A stretch of 64,000 nt of DNA from Paramicrobacterium agarici (GTDB lineage: Bacteria; Actinomycetota; Actinomycetes; Actinomycetales; Microbacteriaceae), in the NCBI RefSeq assembly GCF_002563955.1, contig NZ_PDJE01000001.1, forward strand, positions 186,001 through 250,000, given 5' to 3'. How positions within the stretch are numbered: position 1 is the stretch's first letter; each line of letters opens with the position of its first letter. Of the stretch, positions 17,096 to 26,347 are shown in pieces. The position numbers and the translations under genes are program-made. The notes under the pieces are model-generated. The model was not told the origin of the DNA. It saw nothing but the letters and a program-made list of their open reading frames with translations, and did not search any database.

Positions 17096-18415
17096 GTGAA
17101 ACTCTCACGACGCACCACCGCAGCAGCGACAATTGCCGGTGCTGCAGCCTTCGCGATGCTGGCGACGGGCTGTTCCGCAGGCAGTGGCTCTGCAGCATCC
17201 GGTGACGAAGACATCACCCTCACCATCACGACGTTCGGAACCTTCGGCTACGACGACCTCTACAAGGAGTACGAAGAGCTGCACCCGAACGTCACGATCA
17301 AGCCCACCAACATCGACACCGGAGGCAACGCGCGCACCGACGCCTTCACGAAGCTCGCGGCCGGCTCTGGCCTGAGCGACATCGTCGCGATCGAGGAGGG
17401 CTGGCTCGGCGCCATCATGGAGGTCTCCGACCGCTTCGTCGACCTCAACGATTTCGGCGCTCAGGACATCAAGGACCGCTGGCTCGACTGGAAGTTCGAG
17501 CAGGGCACCGACGCGGACGGCCGCGTCATCGGCTACGGAACCGACATTGGCCCGACCGGCCTCTGCTACAACGGCAAGCTCTTCGAAGAAGCAGGCCTGC
17601 CGAGCGACCGCGCCGAGGTCGCCGAATTGTTCGGGGGCGCCGACGCGAGCTGGGACACCTACTTCGAGCTCGGTGCCGAATACACCGAGAAGACCGGCAA
17701 GGCCTGGTACGACCACTCGGGCTTCGTCTGGAACTCCATGGTCAACCAGATGGACGAGGGTTACTACACCTCGGACGGCGAGCTCAACATCGAGGGCAAC
17801 TCTGAGATGCGCGACCGCTTCGATCAGCTCGCCGAAGCCACGCTGAACGGCCAGTCGGCCGCGCAGACCGCATGGGACTGGGGCGGCGGTAAGGCATTCG
17901 TCGACGGCTCGTTCGCCACGTTCGTGTGCCCGGGCTGGATGCTGGGAACGATCAAGGGTCAGCTTGAGGCTGGTGGCGGCGACGCCAGCACGGGCTGGGA
18001 CTTCGCAGACGTCTTCCCCGGAGGCCCCGTGAACTGGGGCGGCGCGTTCCTCTCGATCCCGACGACCTCGAAGCACCAGGAAGCAGCAGCTGAGCTCACT
18101 GCATGGCTGACCGCTCCCGAGCAGCAGGTCAAGCAGTCGAAGGCTGCCGGCAACTTCCCGAGCACGATTGAAGCGGCCGAGACCATTGCTGAAGAGTCAG
18201 CACCGAACGAGCTGTTCAACGACGCACCAACGGGTGCCATCCTCGCCGAGCGCGCCAAGGGCGTGAAGGCGCAGTTCAAGGGCCCCGACGACTCCGTGAT
18301 TCAGGAGAACGTCTTCGGTCCGGCGCTCAACCTGCTCGACCAGCAGGAGGCGACAGCAGACGAAGCATGGCAGCAGGCCATGGATCTTCTGCAGGATCTC
18401 GTCATCGACAACTGA
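17096..18415 (+). CDS. cebE: Sugar ABC transporter substrate-binding lipoprotein (CebE-like)
   Basis: A 439-aa lipoprotein. The GTG at 17096 is chosen over one at 17090 because AAGGAG at 17085-17090 then lies five bases upstream. A signal peptide ends in lipobox LATGC (MKLSRRTTAAATIAGAAAF at the start). The mature part is a family 1 extracellular solute-binding protein with the usual opening ITLTITTFGTFGYDDLYKEY and WDWGGGKAFVDGSFATFVCPG near the ligand pocket. Operators, neighbouring permeases and a beta-glucosidase point to cellobiose or cello-oligosaccharides. No ATPase gene is present in the operon; such CUT1 systems commonly share an MsiK-type ATPase encoded elsewhere. Confidence 0.85.
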   Translation: MKLSRRTTAAATIAGAAAFAMLATGCSAGSGSAASGDEDITLTITTFGTFGYDDLYKEYEELHPNVTIKPTNIDTGGNARTDAFTKLAAGSGLSDIVAIEEGWLGAIMEVSDRFVDLNDFGAQDIKDRWLDWKFEQGTDADGRVIGYGTDIGPTGLCYNGKLFEEAGLPSDRAEVAELFGGADASWDTYFELGAEYTEKTGKAWYDHSGFVWNSMVNQMDEGYYTSDGELNIEGNSEMRDRFDQLAEATLNGQSAAQTAWDWGGGKAFVDGSFATFVCPGWMLGTIKGQLEAGGGDASTGWDFADVFPGGPVNWGGAFLSIPTTSKHQEAAAELTAWLTAPEQQVKQSKAAGNFPSTIEAAETIAEESAPNELFNDAPTGAILAERAKGVKAQFKGPDDSVIQENVFGPALNLLDQQEATADEAWQQAMDLLQDLVIDN

Positions 18416-18421
18416 TGTCAG

Positions 18422-18449
18422 GGGGCTCCCGGTCACAGCCGGGAGCCCC
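18422..18449 (+). terminator. Strong intercistronic hairpin after the binding-protein gene
   Basis: GGGGCTCCCGG at 18422-18432 pairs perfectly with CCGGGAGCCCC at 18439-18449 across a 6-nt loop, 6 nt after the cebE-like stop. Lack of a T-run and the tightly following permease suggest partial termination or mRNA protection rather than a full stop. Confidence 0.75.
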
Positions 18450-18465
18450 ACACGATTGGGCACTC

Positions 18466-19536
18466 ATGACTGCAACACTCACCCCGGGCACGACAACGCC
18501 TCCCCGTCCTTCACAGCCGCGCACAGCCGATCGCGCTGAGCGCCGACGCCACTGGCTCAGCCGCCTCGACGTCAAGGCTTCTCCGTACGCTTACGTCGCG
18601 CCGTTCTTCATTCTGTTCGGACTCGTCGGCCTCTTTCCGCTCATCTACACGTTCGTCGTCTCGCTCTACGACTGGGACCTTCTGAAGGGCCAGGGCGACT
18701 TCGTCGGCATCGCCAACTTCATGAGTGTTCTGCAAGACGAGTACTTCTGGAACTCGCTGTTCAATACGCTCAGCATCTTTATTCTCTCGTCGATCCCCCA
18801 GCTCATCGCCGCAACGTTCATCGCGGCGATCCTCGACCAGAACATTCGCGCCAAGACGTTCTGGCGCATGAGCGTTCTGCTGCCCTACGTTGTGACGCCT
18901 GCCGCTGTCGCGCTCATCTTCTCGAATATGTTCAGCGAGGACTACGGCCTCATCAACAACATGCTGCAGAACTTCGGCCTCGACGCCATCGGCTGGAAGA
19001 CCGACACCTTCGCGAGCCACATCGCGATCGCGACGATGGTCAACTGGCGATGGACCGGCTACAACGCGCTCATCCTGCTCGCGGCGATGCAATCCGTGCC
19101 GCGCGACGTCCACGAATCCGCGGCGCTGGATGGCGCCGGAGCACTGCGCCGGTTCTTCAGCATCACCCTCCCAAGCATCCGCCCCACCATGGTCTTCGTC
19201 ATCATCACGGCGACCATCGGCGGTCTGCAGATCTTCGTCGAGCCTCGTATGTTCGACGCCTCGACGGCGGGCGGCGCTCAGCGTCAGTTCCAGACGACGG
19301 TTCTCTACCTGTGGGAGATGGCATTCTTCCGTCAGAACTTCGGTGAGGCATCAGCGATCGCGTGGCTGCTGTTTCTCATCATCATCTGCTTCGGCCTGAT
19401 CAATTTCATGCTGTCGAGGACCATCGCCACCGCCGAGACCAAGGTGACCTCGACGAGGCGGCAGAAGCGGCTCGCTCGCTTGCGAAGCGCTCGATCCACA
19501 CCCGCCACGACGCGCAGCACGGAGGACGCACAATGA
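18466..19536 (+). CDS. cebF: Sugar ABC transporter permease, MalF type (CebF-like)
   Basis: A 356-aa inner-membrane permease starting at the ATG at 18466. About six membrane segments are visible, the first at FFILFGLVGLFPLIYTFVVS. The EAA loop that contacts the ATPase reads ESAALDGAGALRRFFSITLP. A cytoplasmic basic C-terminus (RRQKRLARLRSARS) follows the last segment. It pairs with the next gene, overlapped by 4 nt (ATGA), to form the membrane channel for the sugar taken from the binding protein. Confidence 0.88.
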   Translation: MTATLTPGTTTPPRPSQPRTADRAERRRHWLSRLDVKASPYAYVAPFFILFGLVGLFPLIYTFVVSLYDWDLLKGQGDFVGIANFMSVLQDEYFWNSLFNTLSIFILSSIPQLIAATFIAAILDQNIRAKTFWRMSVLLPYVVTPAAVALIFSNMFSEDYGLINNMLQNFGLDAIGWKTDTFASHIAIATMVNWRWTGYNALILLAAMQSVPRDVHESAALDGAGALRRFFSITLPSIRPTMVFVIITATIGGLQIFVEPRMFDASTAGGAQRQFQTTVLYLWEMAFFRQNFGEASAIAWLLFLIIICFGLINFMLSRTIATAETKVTSTRRQKRLARLRSARSTPATTRSTEDAQ

Positions 19537-20417
19537 GCATCGCAGTCAAGCAGAAGCAGACGGCTCAGGATGCTGCGAAGCGCCGCCGCTTCTTCGGCAT
19601 CGATCGCCGACCGGGCTTTCTCACGTACGGCCTGCTCACGGTCTTTCTCGTGTGCTCCGCCTACCCGCTCTGGTGGTCGTTCATCATGTCGACGCGGCCC
19701 AACTCGGACTTCGGGCTGAGCTGGCCGCCGCTGCTGCCCGGAGGCCAGTTCTGGATCAACGTGCAGACGGTTCTCGAATCGATTCCGTTCTGGAAGGCGC
19801 TGGCCAACAGCCTCATCATTTCGTGCGTCATCACGATCTCGGTCGTGACGTTCTCGACGCTCGCGGGCTACGCCTTCGCCAAGCTGCGGTTCCGCGGCCG
19901 CAACGGCCTCATGGTCTTCGTGATCGCGACCCTCGCGGTGCCGACGCAGCTCGGAATCATTCCGCTGTTCATGCTCATGCGCAACTGGGGCTGGACGGGC
20001 AGCATCGGAGCGGTGATCATTCCGCTGCTCGTGACGGCGTTCGGCGTGTTCTTCATGCGCCAGTACCTCGTCGACGTCATTCCTGACGAGCTGATCGAGG
20101 CCGCGCGCGTCGACGGTGCCAACATGATCCGCACGTTCTTCCATGTCGCAGTTCCCGCAGCCCGTCCCGCAATGGCGATCCTCGCGCTGTTCACCTTTAT
20201 GACCGCGTGGACCGACTTTCTCTGGCCGCTGCTCGTGCTCGACTCGACGAACCCCACCCTGCAGACGGCGCTCAGCCAGCTGCAGTCTGCGCACTACGTC
20301 GACTACTCGGTCGTTCTGGCCGGTGCAGTACTCTCGACAATCCCACTGCTTGTACTCTTCGTACTGGCAGGCAAACAACTCATTTCCGGAATCATGCAAG
20401 GAGCCGTGAAGGGCTGA
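19533..20417 (+). CDS. cebG: Sugar ABC transporter permease, MalG type (CebG-like)
   Basis: A 294-aa permease with six membrane segments and an EAA loop (IEAARVDGANMIRTFFHVAV) in the normal position for MalG-type subunits, ending QLISGIMQGAVKG as is usual for the family. Its start overlaps the cebF-like stop (ATGA) and its stop overlaps the beta-glucosidase start by 1 nt (TGATG), so the transporter and hydrolase are made in coupled fashion. Together with the MalF-type partner it forms the transmembrane pathway. Confidence 0.88.
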   Translation: MSIAVKQKQTAQDAAKRRRFFGIDRRPGFLTYGLLTVFLVCSAYPLWWSFIMSTRPNSDFGLSWPPLLPGGQFWINVQTVLESIPFWKALANSLIISCVITISVVTFSTLAGYAFAKLRFRGRNGLMVFVIATLAVPTQLGIIPLFMLMRNWGWTGSIGAVIIPLLVTAFGVFFMRQYLVDVIPDELIEAARVDGANMIRTFFHVAVPAARPAMAILALFTFMTAWTDFLWPLLVLDSTNPTLQTALSQLQSAHYVDYSVVLAGAVLSTIPLLVLFVLAGKQLISGIMQGAVKG

Positions 20418-21838
20418 TGACACTCAACTTCCCGCCGACGTTCATGTGGGGATCCGCCACCGCCGCCGCTCAGGTCGAGGGGGCAGGGCACGAAGAAGGC
20501 AAGCGCGACTCCGTGTGGGACGCTTTCGCTCGCGTCCCCGGCGCCGTCGCGCGAGGCGAGAACCTCGAGGTCGCCGTCGACCACTACCACCGCTACCGCG
20601 AAGACGTCGCGATCATGCGTGAGCTCGGACTCGACACCTACCGGTTCTCAACGAGCTGGTCGCGCGTGCTGCCCGACGATGGCGACGTCAATCAGGCGGG
20701 CATCGACTTCTACAGCCGTCTCGTCGATGAGCTGCTCGAAGCCGGAATACTCCCGTGGCTCACCCTGTATCACTGGGATCTGCCGCAGGCGCTCGAAGAG
20801 CGCGGCGGGTGGGCGAACCGCGAGACGGCCGAACGTTTCGTGCGCTACGCGGAGGTCATGTACGCCGCCCTCGGCGACCGCGTGAAGCACTGGACGACGT
20901 TCAACGAGCCCTTCTGCTCATCGCTGCTGGGGTACGCGTCGGGCGTTCACGCACCCGGTCGACAGGAGCCGGATGCTGCCGTCGCAGCGATTCACCATCA
21001 GCACCTCGCTCACGGTCTCGCCGTCAACCGCCTGCGCGAGCTGGGTGCCGAGAGCCTCGGCATCACGCTCAACCTGTCGAACTCGATTCCGCTCGACGAG
21101 AACGATCCCGTCGACGTCGAGGCGGCGCGCCGGTTCGACGTGCTGCAGAACCGGGTCTTCCTCGAGCCGATCGTCACGGGCGCGTATGCCGACGACACGC
21201 TCGCCGATCTCGAGCAGTTCGGTCTGCGCGAGCGAATTCAGCCGGGCGACATGGAGATCATCGGAACCCCGATCGACTTCTTGGGCGTCAACCACTACCA
21301 CGACGACCAGGTGTCGGGGCATCCGTCGCCGGGCTCCGATGGCCACTCGGGTGCCACGGACCGCACGCTCTCGTCGCCGTGGGTCGGCAGCGAGCATCTC
21401 GCGTTCCCCTCGCGAGGACTGCCGCGCACCGCTATGGGCTGGGAGGTCAATCCGTCGGGGCTGCGCGTGCTGCTCACACGGCTGGGGCGCGAGTACCCGA
21501 ACCTGCCGCCGCTCTACGTCACCGAGAACGGCGCGGCGTACGACGACGTCGTGTCTGACGACGGCCGTGTGCACGACCCCGAGCGCGCCGCGTACATTCG
21601 AGACCACGTGCAGGCGGTCTCCGACGCCATCGCCGACGGCGCTGACGTGCGCGGATACTTCGTATGGTCGCTGCTCGACAACTTCGAGTGGTCGTGGGGC
21701 TACGACAAGCGGTTCGGCATTGTGCGCGTCGACTACGACACGCTCGAACGCACCGTGAAGGACTCCGGCCGCATGTACGCCGATCTGATTGCACAGGTCC
21801 GCTCGCGCGTGGGCGCCGATGCGGCATCCGCGCATTAA
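20417..21838 (+). CDS. GH1 family beta-glucosidase (cellobiose hydrolase)
   Basis: A 473-aa glycoside hydrolase family 1 enzyme. The acid/base Glu164 is in WTTFNEPF and the nucleophile Glu370 in YVTENGA. FPPTFMWGSATAAAQVEGA is the family N-terminal signature, and WSLLDNFEWSWGYDKRFGIV the aglycone-site motif. There is no signal peptide, so it works inside the cell on cellobiose or short cello-oligosaccharides brought in by the coupled importer, releasing glucose. The gene corresponds in role to bglC of the Streptomyces ceb operon. Confidence 0.93.
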   Translation: MTLNFPPTFMWGSATAAAQVEGAGHEEGKRDSVWDAFARVPGAVARGENLEVAVDHYHRYREDVAIMRELGLDTYRFSTSWSRVLPDDGDVNQAGIDFYSRLVDELLEAGILPWLTLYHWDLPQALEERGGWANRETAERFVRYAEVMYAALGDRVKHWTTFNEPFCSSLLGYASGVHAPGRQEPDAAVAAIHHQHLAHGLAVNRLRELGAESLGITLNLSNSIPLDENDPVDVEAARRFDVLQNRVFLEPIVTGAYADDTLADLEQFGLRERIQPGDMEIIGTPIDFLGVNHYHDDQVSGHPSPGSDGHSGATDRTLSSPWVGSEHLAFPSRGLPRTAMGWEVNPSGLRVLLTRLGREYPNLPPLYVTENGAAYDDVVSDDGRVHDPERAAYIRDHVQAVSDAIADGADVRGYFVWSLLDNFEWSWGYDKRFGIVRVDYDTLERTVKDSGRMYADLIAQVRSRVGADAASAH

Positions 21839-21883
21839 GGTGGGAGCAAGCACTCTGCCAGCCGATGGAGGGGGACGGGCGCG

Positions 21884-22921
21884 ATGACCGATCGCACAAT
21901 CGCGAAGCCAAGCGCGCCCACCCTCGAGGCCGTCGCCGCGCACGCCGGCGTCTCGCGCGCCACCGTGTCGCGCGTCGTCAACAACTCGCCGAAGGTGACC
22001 GATGAGGTCGTGGCGATCGTGAACGCAGCCATCGACGAGCTCGGATACGTTCCGAACCGCGTCGCCCGGTCGCTCGCGAGCCGCAAGACGCAGGCGATCG
22101 CGGTCATCGTTCCCGAGACGGCGTCGAAGGTGTTCGACGACCCGTTCTTCTCATCGATCGTGCAGGGCGTCGCACTGCACTTGGCGGGCACCGAGTACAC
22201 GCTCAGCCTGCTGATGGAGACCGAGAACTCGTCGGCAAAGACGCGGCGCTACTTGCGCGGCGGAAACGTGGACGGGGCGCTCATCGTGTCGCACCACGTC
22301 AGCGACCACTCGTACACGCAGCTGGGCGCGACGGTGCCGATGGTCTTCGCGGGGCGCCCACTGATTCCCGAAGCCGTCGCGAGCTACTACGTCGACGTCG
22401 ACAACGTCGAGGGCGCTCGCATGGCGACGAATCATCTGATCGAGTTGGGCCACACCCGCATCGCGACGATCGCCGGCCGCACAGACATGCCTGGGGGCCA
22501 CGACCGTCTCGCGGGCTGGCGAGCTGCGATGGCCGCTGCGGGTCTCGACGACTCGCTCGTTGCGCACGGTGACTTCTCCCCCGCTGACGGCGCGGCGGCG
22601 ATGCGCGCTCTGCTTGAGCGCGGCGAGCCCATCGACGCCGTCTTCTCGGCGAACGACCAGATGGCGGTCGGGGCGTACTCGGCGGTGCGGAGCGCGGGCC
22701 TGCGGATTCCCGACGACATCTCGATCGTGGGTTTCGACAATGATCGCTATGCTGCGACCGCCTCGCCGCCCCTGACGACCGTCGACCAGTCGCCCGAGCA
22801 GATGGGCGAGGCGATGGCCGGCATCCTGCTGCGACTCATCGACGGCGACGAGACGGTGCCGAACGCGACGATGATGCCACTCGAGCTCGTCGTGCGCGAG
22901 TCCACAGCCCCGCGTCGCTGA
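21884..22921 (+). CDS. cebR: LacI-family repressor of the cello-oligosaccharide operon (CebR-like)
   Basis: A 345-aa regulator. A LacI helix-turn-helix begins near residue 13 (TLEAVAAHAGVSRATVSRVV) with the hinge helix VPNRVARSLASRKT after it. The rest is a periplasmic-binding-protein-like effector domain (AIAVIVPETASKVFDDPFF; VFSANDQMAVGAYSAVRSAG; DISIVGFDND). It follows the beta-glucosidase by 45 nt in the same direction. The two TGAGAGCGCTCTCA palindromes before the operon are its probable targets, and cellobiose or a cello-oligosaccharide is the probable inducer, by analogy with Streptomyces CebR. Confidence 0.85.
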   Translation: MTDRTIAKPSAPTLEAVAAHAGVSRATVSRVVNNSPKVTDEVVAIVNAAIDELGYVPNRVARSLASRKTQAIAVIVPETASKVFDDPFFSSIVQGVALHLAGTEYTLSLLMETENSSAKTRRYLRGGNVDGALIVSHHVSDHSYTQLGATVPMVFAGRPLIPEAVASYYVDVDNVEGARMATNHLIELGHTRIATIAGRTDMPGGHDRLAGWRAAMAAAGLDDSLVAHGDFSPADGAAAMRALLERGEPIDAVFSANDQMAVGAYSAVRSAGLRIPDDISIVGFDNDRYAATASPPLTTVDQSPEQMGEAMAGILLRLIDGDETVPNATMMPLELVVRESTAPRR

Positions 22922-22936
22922 GCCGCCGCCGGGTAA

Positions 22937-22959
22937 CACCGCCCCCGACCGGGGCGGTG
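22937..22959 (+). terminator. Hairpin terminator after the repressor gene
   Basis: CACCGCCCC at 22937-22945 pairs with GGGGCGGTG at 22951-22959 across a 5-nt loop. It separates the ceb-like operon from sufS, whose -10 box starts 5 nt later. Confidence 0.75.
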
Positions 22960-22976
22960 CGCGAGACAATGGATAC

Positions 22977-24269
22977 GTGACAGTTCAGACTCTGACCCTC
23001 GACGACACGACGGTTCGCCGCATCCGATCGGACTTTCCCGAGCTCGATGCGCAGGTGAACGGCGCACCCCTCGTGTACCTCGATTCGGGCGCCACGAGCC
23101 TCAAACCGACGAACGTTCTCGACGCTGAACGTTCATTCGCCGAGAACTACACCGCTGCCGTTCACCGCGGAGCCCACACACTCGCAGCTGAGGCGACCGA
23201 GCTGTTCGAAAGCGCGCGCGAACGCGTTGCCGCCTTTGTCGGGGTCGACGCAGACGAGATCGTCTGGACCTCCAACGCGACAGAAGCCGTGAACCTCGTC
23301 GCCTACGCGATCGGAAACGCGACGGTGGGGCGCGGCGGCGCAGCATCCGAAAGATTTCGACTCGCCCCGGGCGACGAGATCGTCGTGACCGAGGCTGAGC
23401 ACCACGCCAATCTCATTCCATGGCAAGAGCTCGCGGCACGCACGGGCGCCGTCGTGCGGGCGATCCCGGTCGATGACCAGGGACGCCTCGACCTCGACGC
23501 CGCTGCCGAGATCATCGGCGAGCGCACACGTATCGTCGCCTTCGCGCACGCCTCGAACGTGACGGCCGCGATCGCGCCGGTTGCCGAGCTCGTCGCACTG
23601 GCGCACGCGGCCGACGCCCTTGTTGTACTCGACGCGTGTCAGTCGGTGCCGCACATGCCCGTCGATCTGCACGCACTCGACGTGGACTTCGCCGTATTCT
23701 CGGGCCACAAGATGCTCGCCCCCACAGGAATCGGTGCGTTGTACGGGCGTCGCGAACTGCTGAATGCGCTTCCGCCGTTTCTCACGGGCGGATCGATGAT
23801 CACGACCGTCACCCTCGAATCGGCGGAGTACCTGCCCGCGCCGCAGCGCTTCGAGGCTGGAACGCAGCGCATTTCGCAGGCGATCGCCCTCGCTGCCGCA
23901 TGCGATTACCTGAGCATTGTGGGCCTCGATCGCATCGCCGCCCACGAGCACGAGCTCGGCGCGCGTCTTGTCGACGGACTGCAGCAGATCGACGGTGTGC
24001 GTCTTTTGGGCCCGACGGATGCTGCTGCTCGCACCGGCCTCGCGGCATTCGATCTCGCGGGCGTTCATGCTCACGACGTGGGGCAGTTCCTCGACGACCG
24101 CGGCATTGCCGTGCGCGTCGGCCACCACTGCGCTCAGCCGCTGCACCGGCGCTTCGGAATGACAGCATCCACCCGCGCCAGCACCTACCTGTACAACACG
24201 ACGGCTGATGTCGACGCGTTCCTCGACGCCCTCACGGGCGTGCGCTCGTTTTTCGGGGTGAGCGCATGA
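22977..24269 (+). CDS. sufS: Cysteine desulfurase, SufS type
   Basis: A 430-aa PLP enzyme that takes sulfur from cysteine for Fe-S cluster assembly. The PLP-binding lysine is K245 in FSGHKMLAPTG and the active-site cysteine is C385 in VGHHCAQPLH; the short loop around the cysteine marks the group II (SufS) class. A GTG start sits 6 nt after a GACAAT -10 box, consistent with a leaderless mRNA. The next gene, sufU, overlaps it by 4 nt. No SufBCD genes are in the window, so this pair stands apart from the rest of the pathway. Confidence 0.92.
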   Translation: MTVQTLTLDDTTVRRIRSDFPELDAQVNGAPLVYLDSGATSLKPTNVLDAERSFAENYTAAVHRGAHTLAAEATELFESARERVAAFVGVDADEIVWTSNATEAVNLVAYAIGNATVGRGGAASERFRLAPGDEIVVTEAEHHANLIPWQELAARTGAVVRAIPVDDQGRLDLDAAAEIIGERTRIVAFAHASNVTAAIAPVAELVALAHAADALVVLDACQSVPHMPVDLHALDVDFAVFSGHKMLAPTGIGALYGRRELLNALPPFLTGGSMITTVTLESAEYLPAPQRFEAGTQRISQAIALAAACDYLSIVGLDRIAAHEHELGARLVDGLQQIDGVRLLGPTDAAARTGLAAFDLAGVHAHDVGQFLDDRGIAVRVGHHCAQPLHRRFGMTASTRASTYLYNTTADVDAFLDALTGVRSFFGVSA

Positions 24270-24706
24270 GCGGGCTCGAGAGCCTGTACCAGCAGGTCAT
24301 TCTGGATCACTCCCGCGAGAAGCACGGTTTCGGGCTGCGCGAGGGCGAAGCAGCATCCTCCCATCAGTTGAACCCGACGTGCGGTGACGAGCTGACGCTG
24401 CAGGTGCACGTGTCAAGCGACGGCGAGACGATCGACGCTGTCACGTGGGAGGGCGCGGGGTGTTCGATCTCGATGGCGTCTGCGTCGCTGCTGAGTGACC
24501 TGGCGGCCGGGATGCCGGTGGCGGATGCGCCCGCTCGCATTGCGCTTTTTCGGGAGCTGATGCGTTCGAAGGGCGCCGGCGTCGACGACGACGAGCCGCT
24601 GGGCGACGCCGCTGTGCTTGAGGGCGTGTCGCGCTACATAGCTCGCGTGAAGTGCGCGATGCTCGCGTGGGTCGCTCTTGAGGACTCCCTGGCGAAGCTG
24701 CCGTAG
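24266..24706 (+). CDS. sufU: Zinc-dependent sulfurtransferase SufU
   Basis: A 146-aa protein of the SufU/NifU-N family. The zinc-site residues are visible: Cys and Asp in NPTCGDEL, Cys in GAGCSISMASASLL and Cys in VKCAMLAW. In Gram-positive bacteria SufU accepts persulfide sulfur from SufS and passes it to the SufBCD scaffold. Its ATG overlaps the sufS stop, so the two are made in equal amounts. It has the SufU-type insertion between the second and third ligand (MRSKGAGVDDDEPLGDA). Confidence 0.92.
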   Translation: MSGLESLYQQVILDHSREKHGFGLREGEAASSHQLNPTCGDELTLQVHVSSDGETIDAVTWEGAGCSISMASASLLSDLAAGMPVADAPARIALFRELMRSKGAGVDDDEPLGDAAVLEGVSRYIARVKCAMLAWVALEDSLAKLP

Positions 24707-24964
24707 CCTCGCCCGAGCGCCGCCAGTCATCCGCGTCCCTTCTGTTCCAAGCGAGCCACCTGCTCCCCGCGAGCCGACCCCGCCAGCGCCAAAAAATGTT
24801 TGACGACGCCCTAACGTTTAGTCTTCTCGAATATTTTCTTGGCGCATATCTCCCCGGGTCGGCACATTAAGCGGCACCACCTGGGTGCAAATCGGCAGGT
24901 TCTTGCAAACGATCGCGGAGTCTGACGATACTGGCCACGACACGTCGAGCACGGGAGGTAGTCC

Positions 24965-26188
24965 ATGACGCGGTCCATCGTCATCGGCGCGGGAATGGTG
25001 GGCCTCGCCACGGCGTGGCATCTGCAAGAGCGCGGCGTCGATGTGACGGTCATCGATCGCGCGGGAGTCGCGGCTGGGTCGTCGTGGGGCAACGCCGGGT
25101 GGCTCGCCCCGGCCAAGACGATTCCGCTGGCCGATCCGAGCGTGTGGACGTACGGGCCGCGAGCCCTGTTCGATGCGGATGCTGCGCTGCACGTTCCCGT
25201 GCGCGTCGACGTAAGCCTCTGGTCGTTCCTCGCGCGCTTCGTCGCCCACGGCACGCAACGCGCCTGGGACACAGCGATGGCCGCACTTACACCGATCGAC
25301 AAGCTGGCGCTCGAGAGTTTCGATGAGCTGATCGACGGTGGCGTCGATGCGTGGACTCGCGAAGGGCCGTTCATCGTCGGGTTCGGCCACGAGAAGCAGG
25401 CTCGCGGTTTCATGCGCGACATCGCGGGCGTAATTCAGCACGGGCAGCGTGTTCACGTCGAGCGCCTCGACGACCCGCGCGCTCTTGCGCCGCAGCTCTC
25501 CGGCCAGGTCGGCGCGGCGTACCGCATGGACGGGCAGCGATTCATTGAGCCGGGGCCCTTCGTGCACGCTCTCGCTGCCGCTGTCGAAGAGCGCGGCGCC
25601 GATATGCGCGTGAACGCCGCGGTGACCGACGTGAATCGGACGTCGATGCCGACGGTGACGCTCGCGACGGGCGAGAAACTCTCCGCCGACTCCGTCGTCA
25701 TCGCCACAGGTGCATGGATGCCGGAGCTCGCTCGGCCCCTCGGCGTCAACGTACGCGTGCAGGCAGGTCGTGGCTACTCGTTCACCGTCGACACTGACGA
25801 GCCTGCCGCGCATCCGATCTACCTTCCCCTTCAGCGTGTTGCCTGCACGCCGTATGACGGCAGGCTACGCATCGCGGGGACGATGGAGTTTGTCGGACCC
25901 GACGAACCGCTGCAGGCACGCCGCGTGCAGGCGATCGTCAACCAAGTGCGTCCCTTCATGACCGGGGTCGACCTCGACAATCGGCACGACGAGTGGGTCG
26001 GATCCCGTCCCGTCACACCCGACGGGCTCCCGCTCGTTGGCGAGACGCGATCTGCCGGAGTCTACGTTGCGGGAGGCCACGGCATGTGGGGCATCGTGCT
26101 CGGGCCGGCGACAGGCAAGCTCCTCGCCGAGCGCATCGTCACCGGCAGAACCGACCCTGCAATCGCCCCGTTCGACCCACTGCGCTGA
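24965..26188 (+). CDS. FAD-dependent D-amino acid dehydrogenase / glycine oxidase-like
   Basis: A 407-aa DAO-family flavoprotein. The FAD-binding Rossmann motif opens the protein (VIGAGMVGLATAWHLQERG), followed by AGSSWGNAGWLAPA, typical of DadA-type dehydrogenases, and closed by the C-terminal flavin motif GGHGMWGIVLGPATGK. It oxidises an amino acid or other secondary amine, probably at the membrane, passing electrons to a quinone or oxygen. Substrate cannot be assigned. GGAGGT lies just upstream of the ATG. It is a lone gene after a 258-bp gap in which I see only candidate promoter elements. Confidence 0.8.
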   Translation: MTRSIVIGAGMVGLATAWHLQERGVDVTVIDRAGVAAGSSWGNAGWLAPAKTIPLADPSVWTYGPRALFDADAALHVPVRVDVSLWSFLARFVAHGTQRAWDTAMAALTPIDKLALESFDELIDGGVDAWTREGPFIVGFGHEKQARGFMRDIAGVIQHGQRVHVERLDDPRALAPQLSGQVGAAYRMDGQRFIEPGPFVHALAAAVEERGADMRVNAAVTDVNRTSMPTVTLATGEKLSADSVVIATGAWMPELARPLGVNVRVQAGRGYSFTVDTDEPAAHPIYLPLQRVACTPYDGRLRIAGTMEFVGPDEPLQARRVQAIVNQVRPFMTGVDLDNRHDEWVGSRPVTPDGLPLVGETRSAGVYVAGGHGMWGIVLGPATGKLLAERIVTGRTDPAIAPFDPLR

Positions 26189-26347
26189 CGGCACGCATCG
26201 TCACCAGCGCCGAGCCATGTCGGACCGAGCATTACTCCCGATCTCAGGTGAACACCCGCATGCTCGCGAAATGCGCCGCCCTGATTCATGAAGACCCGTT
26301 GCGTGAACTGATCGCCAGACAGCGGTCGTTAATGCAATAATCTGCGT

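Noticed and set aside
24707..24964. A 258-bp gap between sufU and the flavoprotein gene as a hidden gene or riboswitch
   Set aside because: No frame with start signal or family pattern was found, and no clear aptamer fold could be recognised by eye; only a weak TTGCAA/GATACT promoter-like pair is visible near 24.9 kb.
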